The notes beneath the pieces are model-generated. The model ran no database searches. It saw only the letters and a list, made by a program, of their open reading frames with translations, and was not told the DNA's origin. From Tragulus kanchil (Eukaryota > Chordata > Mammalia > Artiodactyla > Tragulidae), in contig JAIOJX010000032.1 in the NCBI GenBank assembly GCA_022376925.1, positions 171,021,979-171,085,978 of the forward strand: a stretch of 64,000 bases of DNA, read 5' to 3'. The position numbers and the translations under genes are program-made. This document shows, in pieces, positions 55,895 through 64,000 of this stretch (the first letter of the stretch is position 1; the number at the start of each line of letters is the position of its first letter).

Positions 55895-58071
55895 GCCGAC
55901 ACCCAGACCTGTGATTTCCTCAGGTGAGCAGGGTTCATGAGCACAAGGCTTCAGGCCAGAGGAGGTAGGGAGGCCCCACCCCGCTAAGGCCAGAACCGTG
56001 AAAACCTAACGCTCAGTGAAAGCGGAAGCTGAGGGAAACTCAATTCGCCGGCAATTGGAGACAACAGGGAACTCAGTTTTACATCCCGAGTGCTGACTGC
56101 AGTGAATACAGAGAATGGTCCCTAAGGATCTGTAATCATAAATCAGCCCTGTTCAACAGCACAAGAGCTTGAATTTATTCTCCCTTCCTCTCAAAAGAAG
56201 TTCCAAACCAGGTCGCTTATCTGACCTGCGTCCATGTTTGTAATACCTCAAGGTGGCTGGCAGAGGAACCATAAACCCTACCTCCGGGGTCTCAGCCTCA
56301 GCCCAGGCCCCTCAGGGTTCCCACGTCAGGATCAACCACACGGCTCACAATTAGAGCTGGCCACAGGTAAAGAGGCCCCATAGAGGAGCCTCAGTTGAAA
56401 AAGAACTAACAGAATGGACAACGTCTCACCCCAACTCAAGCATTTCATACTGATTGAGAACCAGAACGTAATGGAAATACACTTAAGGGAAAGGATAAAT
56501 TGTAAGTTTGGGGTTAACAGACACATGCTAGTACATATAAAATAAAAAACAAAGACTTACTGGAGAGCTCAGGGAACTACATTCAATTACTTGTAAAAAC
56601 CTACAATGAAAAAGAATCTTAAAAAGAATATGTTAACTGGACCACTCTGCTATATACCTAAAACACTCCAACTACATACTTCAATAACCAAAAACACTTT
56701 AAAATTTTTAAGAAATTCAAAGGAAACTGGAAAGCAAACCACTATCAGAAATAAATGGAAATGAAAAAGAATCGAAAGAATTTAAAATCTCAGTGGTAGA
56801 TTAAATAGATTAGTCACAGCGGAAAGAAAATCAAATCCCTGAACTAGACGAAAGATCTGTGCAGCAAAGATAAAAAAGAAGAATCACAGAAGGTAAACTA
56901 TGAAGGTCCAACCAACACCTAACTGGGATTCCAGAAGGAAAGAAAGCAGGGTAAGAGAAGGCAATGTCTTCAAAAAAAAGCAAAATAAGAACTTGCCGAC
57001 ACCCAGACCTGTGATTTCCTCAGGTGAGCAGGGTTCATGAGCACAAGGCTTCAGGCCAGAGGAGGTAGGGAGGCCCCACCCCGCTAAGGCCAGAACCGTG
57101 AAAACCTAACGCTCAGTGAAAGCGGAAGCTGAGGGAAACTCAATTCGCCGGCAATTGGAGACAACAGGGAACTCAGTTTTACATCCCGAGTGCTGACTGC
57201 AGTGAATACAGAGAATGGTCCCTAAGGATCTGTAATCATAAATCAGCCCTGTTCAACAGCACAAGAGCTTGAATTTATTCTCCTTCCTCTCAAAAGAAGT
57301 TCCAAACCAGGTCGCTTATCTGACCTGCGTCCATGTTTGTAATACCTCAAGGTGGCTGGCAGAGGGACCATAAACCCTACCTCCGGGGCCTCAGCCTCAG
57401 CCCAGGCCCCTCAGGGCTCCCACGCCAGGATCAACCACACGGCTCACAATTAGAGCTGGCCACAGGTAAAGAGGCCCCATAGAGGAGCCTCAGTTGAAAA
57501 AGAACTAACAGAATGGACAACGTCTCACCCCAACTCAAGCATTTCATACTGATTGAGAACCAGAACGTAATGGAAATACACTTAAGGGAAAGGATAAATT
57601 GTAAGTTTGGGGTTAACAGACACATGCTAGTACATATAAAATAAAAAACAAAGACTTACTGGAGAGCTCAGGGAACTACATTCAATTACTTGTAAAAACC
57701 TACAATGAAAAAGAATTTTAAAAAAGAATATGTTAACTGGACCACTCTGCTATATACCTAAAACACTCCAACTACATACTTCAATAACCAAAAACACTTT
57801 AAAATTTTTAAGAAATTCAAAGGAAACTGGAAAGCAAACCACTATCAGAAATAAATGGAAATGAAAAAGAATCGAAAGAATTTAAAATCTCAGTGGTAGA
57901 TTAAATAGATTAGTCACAGCGGAAAGAAAATCAAATCCCTGAACTAGACGAAAGATCTGTGCAGCAAAGATAAAAAAGAAGAATCACAGAAGGTAAACTA
58001 TGAAGGTCCAACCAACACCTAACTGGGATTCCAGAAGGAAAGAAAGCAGGGTAAGAGAAGGCAATGTCTTC
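55895..58071. repeat. Tandem duplication D14, period 1099-1100 bp
   Basis: Units 55895-56971 and 56995-58071 separated by about 23 bp of A-rich filler. A few substitutions (for example near 57366, 57389 and 57417) and a one-base deletion suggest two alleles or error-prone ends. Intronic. Confidence 0.9.
56540..56720 (+). mobile_element. L1 3' end (repeated at about 57640-57820)
   Basis: Artiodactyl L1-3'-UTR-like wording: 'ctggaccactctgctatata' and 'aacactccaactacatactt'. Moderately diverged. Confidence 0.5.
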
Positions 58072-58383
58072 AGAAATAAGGCCTAAAAATGACCCAAAAC
58101 TAAGGAAAGGCCAGTATCCTTAGGAACGCAAGCCTTGAACAAGACTCATGGAAAGAAATACACACATACACACACACACATCTTACAACGAAGCAGTAAA
58201 ACTTCAAAAGCAATGAGAAGATACTAATGCCAAAGAGGCAAATAACTAAATATGAATAATTATTAATAAAAGATGTCTTAACAAAGGAATCCCAAAGACA
58301 GTAGAGTATCATCCTCAAAGTGAGAAGACAAAGAACTAAGAGCCATGACTAGTATGCTTTTCTAAACAATTCAAAGACAGACG

Positions 58384-58505
58384 CAGGGATTCTCTGGCGG
58401 TCCAGTGGTTAGGACTCGGCACTTTTACCGTGGCCCGGGTTCAATACATGGTCAAAGAACTAAGATCCTGCAAGCCATGTGGTGTGGCAAGCAAAGACAG
58501 AGACA
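58384..58505 (+). mobile_element. CHR-type SINE, short
   Basis: GGGATTCTCTGGCGGTCCAG head and 'gggttcaatacatggtcaaa'. Confidence 0.75.
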
Positions 58506-58899
58506 CAGCTAGACAAATACAAAATCACAAGTATTTGATTTTGTACTTTGAAGTACCATCATCAAAAGACTTCAACACAAGAGCTACTACAAGACACACT
58601 CCCGAAGGCAGGAAGATGGTTGCAAAGGGAACTGGCACGTTACCAGGCATGGTCAGTGAAGACGGTGGGAAAAATGTGAGGGAATCTAAACTGAGATTAT
58701 AAAATATAATAATACAGCAAGATTTTAAAAAAAGATATTATGACAAAATGGGGTTTATAACAATAATGTGCAGTTGGTATAATAGCCAAAACTCAATTCA
58801 TGGAACAAACATATTAATAAAAAAAAAACAGTAGCATCGGAAAAGATTCAGAATCAATATCTGACAGACTTCAAGGAAGATGGGAGAGAAATTCAACAG

Positions 58900-59000
58900 A
58901 GAGAGGACACGCGTATACCTATGGCTGATTCATGCTGACGTTCAGCAGAAAACAACACTCTGTAAAGCGATTATTCTTCAATTAAAAAATAAATTTAAGA
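58900..59000 (+). mobile_element. L1 3' end
   Basis: 'tatggctgattcatgctgac', 'cagaaaacaacactctgtaa' and 'ttcaattaaaaaataaa', the common artiodactyl L1 3' terminus. Confidence 0.7.
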
Positions 59001-59374
59001 AAACCTTTGACTTAAAAAAAATTCATTCATGATAAAAACTCTCAGAAAACTAGAAATAGAAATAAATCCAAAAGAAAAACCACAAAGAAAAAAAGATGAA
59101 AAAAAGAAATAAATGCATCTCGGAGGAAGCTGCAGCTAACACACTGGCGAAGGCGAAGATGCTCACTGTCACTGTGGACACTAGACTTGAGCTCCCAGAC
59201 AGAATGGTGAGTCAAATAAAAGAAATTAAAGGCATATAGACAGAAAAAGACGAAGCAAAACTCTTTCTTCACAGGCAAACATGATCATCTACGTAGAAAA
59301 CCCTAAGACATCTTCCAAACAGGTTAAGTAAGATATACAAAAAACAAGTGTATTCCTATAAACCAGCAAAACAC

Positions 59375-61511
59375 CCATAAGTGAACTAAAACTGTTGCAC
59401 ACTTTCTATATTACATCACTGTGACGTGGCATAACATTACTTGAGGGTCGACGGAGATAAGCTGCGGGACACATATTGTAAACCACAGAAAACTACTAAA
59501 AAAATGTAGTAGGCCATAGTGCACATAAAACAGAAATATAAAAAAATAATCCAAAAGGTAGTAGGGAGAGAACACAAAAAAGCCAGGCGCAGAGAACAGG
59601 TGGGGTAAGTAGAAGACCATCATCCAGACGGCACGCCTGAGCAAGAGCTCTCAGTGGGCCGTCCCGTCCCCGCCCTCCCCATCCCGCAGGGCCGGGGTGA
59701 GGCCCGGAGGGCGCCCCAAACGGGAGACGCGCCTGTCACCCAGCAAGCAGAAACAGCGATGCTGCTCACATCCCACATCCCACAGGCCAGCACCCCAGAC
59801 CGCAAGGCCAAGAGTGAGGACATCACACACAGAGGGCCTAAACCCGCTAGTTAGAAGGCAGAGATGGTTACACTGGACTAAAAAAGGCCCAAATTTATGC
59901 TATTGACATGAAGGGCACTTTAGACTTCAAGGCACAGACAAGCTGAAACTAAGTGTGGAGACACACACACCTGCACACTTTCATTCCGAGCTCTCAGCGC
60001 TCTTCTCACAGTGACGGCCAGAACAAGGAGGCCGCAGGTGCCTTGGAAGACGGAACTATACGACGGCCACTAGTCTGTGTCCCCAGAGAGCAGGCCCTGA
60101 GGAGGGAATCGACATCGGAGGCACTTACTGTAGACAAAATTCACGAGGGAAGAAGGGACACAGCTGGAGAAGGTAGGGAGAACCACCAGATCAAAGGCAG
60201 GCCACGACCTGGAGGAAGGACGGCCCGCAGGAGGAGCGCCGTGGCTGCGCACGCTCGTGGGCTCAGTGCTGGCGACCCCCAGCCCGCAGCGGGCCAGGAG
60301 GCAGCCGATCCCCAAGCGACACACAGAGCTAAGGCACCGGGGAGTTCCCTGGAGGGCGCAGGGGACAGGAATCCGCCGGCCAATGCAGGGGACACGAGTC
60401 CAATCCCTGGTCTGGGAGAATTTCACCTGCTACAGCACAACACCATAAGTGAACTAAAACTGTTGCACACTTTCTATATTACATCACTGTGACGTGGCAT
60501 AACATTACTTGAGGGTCGACGGAGATAAGCTGCGGGACACATATTGTAAACCACAGAAAACTACTAAAAAAATGTAGTAGGCCATAGTGCACATAAAACA
60601 GAAATATAAAAAAATAATCCAAAAGGTAGTAGGGAGAGAACACAAAAAAGCCAGGCGCAGAGAACAGGTGGGGTAAGTAGAAGACCATCATCCAGACGGC
60701 ACGCCTGAGCAAGAGCTCTCAGTGGGCCGTCCCGTCCCCGCCCTCCCCATCCCGCAGGGCCGGGGTGAGGCCCGGAGGGCGCCCCAAACGGGAGACGCGC
60801 CTGTCACCCAGCAAGCAGAAACAGCGATGCTGCTCACATCCCACATCCCACAGGCCAGCACCCCAGACCGCAAGGCCAAGAGTGAGGACATCACACACAG
60901 AGGGCCTAAACCCGCTAGTTAGAAGGCAGAGATGGTTACACTGGACTAAAAAAGGCCCAAATTTATGCTATTGACATGAAGGGCACTTTAGACTTCAAGG
61001 CACAGACAAGCTGAAACTAAGTGTGGAGACACACACCCCTGCACACTTTCATTCCGAGCTCTCAGCGCTCTTCTCACAGTGACGGCCAGAACAAGGAGGC
61101 CGCAGGTGCCTTGGAAGACGGAACTATACGACGGCCACTAGTCTGTGTCCCCAGAGAGCAGGCCCTGAGGAGGGAATCGACATCGGAGGCACTTACTGTA
61201 GACAAAATTCACGAGGGAAGAAGGGACACAGCTGGAGAAGGTAGGGAGAACCACCAGATCAAAGGCAGGCCACGACCTGGAGGAAGGACGGCCCGCAGGA
61301 GGAGCGCCGTGGCTGCGCACGCTCGTGGGCTCAGTGCTGGCGACCCCCAGCCCGCAGCGGGCCAGGAGGCAGCCGATCCCCAAGCGACACACAGAGCTAA
61401 GGCACCGGGGAGTTCCCTGGAGGGCGCAGGGGACAGGAATCCGCCGGCCAATGCAGGGGACACGAGTCCAATCCCTGGTCTGGGAGAATTTCACCTGCTA
61501 CAGCACAACAA
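59375..61511. repeat. Tandem duplication D15, period 1068 bp
   Basis: Units 59375-60442 and 60443-61511, directly abutting. The unit ends inside a CHR SINE whose remaining half is present only after the right unit. Confidence 0.9.
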
Positions 61512-61700
61512 AGCCTGCGTGCCGCAACCACGGAGCCCGTGCTCTGGAGCCTTCAGCCGCGACTGCTGAGCCCTCGGGCCCTGCAGCAAGAGACGGCACC
61601 GCAGCGAGAAGCCTGTGCTCAGTGCGACTGGGGAAAGCCCGAGAAAGTCAGTGAAGACCCAGCGCAGCCAAAAGAACAAATAAAAATAAAGAAATTATTT
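61403..61700 (+). mobile_element. CHR-type SINE (truncated repeat at 60335-60440)
   Basis: 'ggggagttccctggagggcg' head, CHR modules and an end 'gaagacccagcgcagccaaa' plus A-rich tail. Only its first 105 bases are present in the left D15 unit. Confidence 0.8.
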
Positions 61701-61788
61701 TAAAGTATTTATTGTGAGTCCCTCTTAAAAAAAATAAGACATTGCCAACAACTCCACTTTATTTAAGGATATAATATACTTTAGGGTT

Positions 61789-62047
61789 ATTTTTATTTTG
61801 GTCACTTCTATTGATCTTTCATTTATTTATCTTTGTTCTTTGGCCCGTGTGGGCCTCCCATCGCAATGGCCTCTCTCGTCGCAGAGCACTGGCTTTGGGC
61901 GCATGCGCTCCAGAGCTCCGGCTCCATAATTGGACACATCGGTCCAGCCGCTCCGCGCCATGTGGGATCTTCCCTGGCCAAGGATTGTACCAGCGCCCCC
62001 TTCACTGCAGGGCGGTATCCTTGCCCACTGGACCACCAGGGAAGCCC
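61789..62047 (-). mobile_element. CHR-like SINE, distinctive subfamily
   Basis: Antisense copy, inverted head ...CCACCAGGGAAGCCC at the right; imperfect duplication TTAGGGTT / TTAAGGGTT. Confidence 0.82.
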
Positions 62048-62526
62048 TTAAGGGTTTTTTTTTAATGACTGAATTAGTGTGCACAAAACCCCTTTTAAGG
62101 TACCCAAGCACACAAGACTATGACTCACCATTTATATTGTAATATCTTTTTTTAGCAGTGTATCTATTTCATAAAATCAATCCTTCATTTAACACATTTA
62201 ATAATGCGATTTTCACTGCACTGACAGCATTAAAATACCTATCTAGTGGTGTTTCATACAAGTCTGCAAATGAGACAGACCTCAATAATATCTGCAGGGA
62301 GCTGCCCTGTTTCAAGGGGTTTCCTTTAAGGAAACATAGCCCTGGGAGCTGCCCTGGCAACAGGGGCTGATAACAGCATAGCTCTCTGTCCCGCCACCCC
62401 AGGTGTTATGAAGACGTTCCTTAGCTATCATAAAGAACACCTGGAGCCTCTTTACAGGTGAAAAGGGCTTGAGGAGCATTATGACCCAGAACCATTGTAA
62501 TAACACACCAGGAGGTAACACCTAGT

Positions 62527-62586
62527 TTATGATCGACACCTGGCCTAAGGCACGTGTTATGATCAACACCTGGCCTAAAGCACGTG
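62527..62586 (+). promoter_or_regulatory. 30-bp tandem repeat in LTR U3, each with an E-box
   Basis: Units 62527-62556 and 62557-62586 differ at two positions. Each ends in CACGTG, a canonical E-box. Repeats at this place in retroviral U3 regions often act as enhancers; activity here is inferred. Confidence 0.7.
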
Positions 62587-62600
62587 TACACAATTACTTG

Positions 62601-62763
62601 TTTTTTGTTTTTTTAATTTATTTATTTTTGGCTATGCTGGGTCTTTGTTGTTGTGTGGGTTTAGCTGCTCTGTGGTATGTGGGATCTTCCCGGATCAGGG
62701 ATCGAACCTGGGTCTCCCGCATTGGCAGACGGGTTCTTATCCACTGAGCCACAAGGGAAGCCC
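62601..62763 (-). mobile_element. CHR-type SINE inserted in the LTR
   Basis: Inverted head CCACAAGGGAAGCCCC at the right, poly-T at the left. Perfect 12-bp target-site duplication CACAATTACTTG (62589-62600, 62764-62775). It landed in U3 just upstream of the TATA box. Confidence 0.92.
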
Positions 62764-62781
62764 CACAATTACTTGTTGAAG

Positions 62782-62789
62782 TATAAAAG
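62782..62789 (+). promoter_or_regulatory. LTR TATA box
   Basis: TATAAAAG, placed about 150 bp before the LTR end, as expected for the retroviral promoter. Confidence 0.75.
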
Positions 62790-62803
62790 GGATGAGCGAA
62801 TTC

Positions 62804-62809
62804 AATAAA
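62804..62809 (+). terminator. LTR polyadenylation signal
   Basis: AATAAA shortly after the TATA box, in the U3/R area. Confidence 0.65.
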
Positions 62810-62943
62810 CTTGTCAGCAACCTGTAGAGTTGTCTGCCTTCTTGCTGTCCCTCTCAACCCCATCTTTTCTGTCCTTCTTTCTTTTCTTAGCCTATCTGCC
62901 ACTCTCTTCAGGACCTGTTCGACTGCCAGCTGGCCCGGCAAAG

Positions 62944-62961
62944 TGGCGCCCGAACAGGGAC
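62944..62961 (+). other. Retroviral primer binding site (tRNA-Lys3 type)
   Basis: TGGCGCCCGAACAGGGAC is complementary over 18 bases to the 3' end of tRNA-Lys3 (UUU), the same primer class used by MMTV and lentiviruses. It starts three bases after the LTR. Confidence 0.93.
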
Positions 62962-63025
62962 GCTGAAGGAGTGAAGGAGCAGATTTGGCCGCCGCCCAAG
63001 GAGCTGAGGGATCCCGAGAAGACTG

Positions 63026-63033
63026 AGGTAAGT
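63026..63033 (+). promoter_or_regulatory. Retroviral leader splice donor
   Basis: AG|GTAAGT, a strong consensus donor between the primer site and gag, where the major 5' donor for spliced retroviral RNA lies. Confidence 0.65.
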
Positions 63034-63068
63034 GCGGGCGGGGAGAGTATAGTTGAGAGTAAAAAATT

Positions 63069-63974
63069 ATGGGACAAGGTAATAGTAGACAGCTTTTTGT
63101 ACATATGCTTAAGACTATGGTGAAAAGTCGTGGTGTACATGTAAAGACTGCAACTTTTGATAGATTTTTAGCTTTTGTTGAAGATGTTTGTCCATGGCTT
63201 CCTGAAGAGGGAACCGTCAGTCTTTCTGTTTGGAATAAAGTTGGGACTCAGTTGAAAGATTATTATGCATTGCATGGGCCCGGAGGGGTCCCCACAGATA
63301 CTTTGTTTCTTTGGAATATTGTTAGAGATTGTTTAGATTCAGAACATGAGGCTCATCAGGTACAAAAACTGCCTGAAGCAGCCTGTGTTTCACCACCCTC
63401 AGATCAGTTATATGCCAGCCCTCCTAGAGAGGACTTTGATGATGAGGAGGAGGAGGAGGAGTTAGACCCTGCAGATCAGGCTGATCTAAAAGATCAAGAG
63501 GCTCAATACCATTCAGAAGACCCTTCATGGGACGTTATGTTTAATGCCGAAAAACCCCTTTCCAAAAAAGAAATTACTGTACCTATGTCAAAAATAGAGC
63601 AGATGTTTCAACAGTTGATGGCTATTGCTAAGAAAGACAATCCAGATTCCAAAACTCTGTTAGGAACCATTCCTATTATTGCTGAATTTGATCCTCCTCT
63701 TGAAGAGCCAAAGGCACCTCCTGTGGCTTTAATTTGTAAAACTAAAGTACCTAAGTTATCCCCTTTACAAATGGCTTTAATACGGGCTAATGAAGCCGGA
63801 GATGCTCTCCCAAGATCCCAAGATCGGGATGGTCCCGATCCAGTGCTAATTTGGGGTAAAGGGTATGTTTGTGTTTTTCCACAGGATGTCCAAGCGCCGC
63901 GCTGGCTGACGGAAAGGCTGGTACACGCGTCAGAGACGATCTCTAGCGAATCAGATGAGACATCTGAGGATTGA
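63069..63974 (+). pseudogene. gag: Endogenous betaretrovirus gag joined to the end of pol (internal deletion)
   Basis: A 301-residue open frame. Residues 1 to about 245 are betaretroviral Gag: N-terminal MGQGNS myristoylation signal, a matrix domain with VCPWLPEEGTVS, an acidic stretch (EEEEEELDPADQ) and a pre-capsid segment (SPLQMALIRANEAG). From about residue 252 the frame switches to the C-terminal DNA-binding end of integrase (PDPVLIWGKGYVCVFPQ, then WLTERLV) and stops at 63972. Capsid, nucleocapsid, protease, reverse transcriptase and most of integrase are missing. The joined frame is open, but the provirus cannot replicate by itself. No PPxY or PTAP late motif is visible in the retained part. 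Confidence 0.85.
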
Positions 63975-64000
63975 CCATCGACCAGTCGAAAGTGTCTCTC
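63886..64000 (+). pseudogene. env: Presumed env start overlapping the pol end, with early stop
   Basis: In betaretroviruses env begins inside the end of pol. An ATG at 63886 in the +1 frame fits this position and gives a basic start, but meets TGA at 63907 after seven codons. The same frame then stays open to the end of the window. The rest of env and the 3' LTR are outside. The identification rests on position and basic composition. Confidence 0.5.

Larger units (their letters stand above)
62293..62940 (+). mobile_element. Betaretroviral 5' LTR, interrupted by a SINE
   Basis: Starts TGCAGG and ends CCGGCA, short inverted repeats with the usual TG...CA ends. It lies three bases before the primer binding site. 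U3 contains a 30-bp tandem repeat and a TATA box; AATAAA follows. Without the SINE and one copy of its target duplication the LTR is 473 bp. The exact left end is inferred from the terminal repeat, because the 3' LTR is outside the window. Confidence 0.8.
52409..64000 (-). other. TECPR2 intron 5' of E1 (partial) with antisense ERV
   Basis: Contains the second E1 unit, the duplications at 55895 and 59375, CHR SINEs, L1 3' ends (56540-56720 and its copy, 58900-59000), a CHR-like SINE (61789-62047) and a defective betaretroviral provirus from 62293. The start-codon exon of TECPR2 was looked for and not found. I see nothing in 54121-55117 or 58506-58899. Confidence 0.7.

Noticed and set aside
59953..60492. 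179-codon plus-strand frame (182 codons in the second copy at 61021)
   Set aside because: It crosses duplication border D15 and a CHR SINE, and its end differs between the copies only because the following sequence differs. No domain.
7571..61511. Biological segmental or satellite-like amplification of TECPR2
   Set aside because: Units are unrelated to one another, each is only doubled, lengths are uniform and several would break the reading frame. Assembly error explains all of this more simply.
53507..62292. Search for the TECPR2 start-codon exon
   Set aside because: No minus-strand segment matching the N-terminal TECPR2 sequence with a GT donor in phase was found, so it is assumed to lie beyond 64000.

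Overview
This is nuclear DNA of a ruminant. Three things show it: tRNA-derived Bov-tA and CHR SINEs, BovB (RTE-type) LINE 3' ends, and artiodactyl-style L1 3' ends. It holds one protein-coding gene, TECPR2 (tectonin beta-propeller repeat-containing 2), on the minus strand. Fifteen consecutive internal exons are present, called E1 to E15 here, from 52408 down to 5398. All have GT-AG splice sites, and their phases join into 3567 coding bases (1189 codons) with no stop. Compared with the roughly 1411-residue mammalian protein as I remember it, about 73 N-terminal and 147 C-terminal residues lie outside the window. The genus is not resolved. An unusual CHR-like SINE subfamily argues against the standard cattle repeat set, but this is only an inference.

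Layout: 1-5397 is the intron 3' of E15. 5398-28811 carries the C-terminal tectonin-repeat exons E15 to E8. 33058-37283 carries the disordered central linker (E7, E6) and E5. 40889-52408 carries the WD40-side exons E4 to E1. 52409-64000 is 5' intron. At its far end, antisense to TECPR2, sits the 5' part of an endogenous betaretrovirus: an LTR split by a SINE, a tRNA-Lys3-type primer site, a leader with a splice donor, and a gag reading frame that runs directly into the C-terminal end of integrase. Most of gag and pol is therefore deleted, and the window ends just after the presumed env start.

The most striking structure is a set of 15 direct tandem duplications, each with a period of about 1.04-1.21 kb and near identity between copies. 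They double exons E1, E7, E9, E12 and E14 and triple E3. Several doubled exons are not multiples of three and would break the frame. Small indels cluster at the junctions between copies. I read these as assembly errors (unmerged contig-end overlaps) rather than biology, so the real locus is probably about 16 kb shorter than shown. The second most interesting item is a young SINE subfamily, about 250-330 bp long, with well-preserved target-site duplications.
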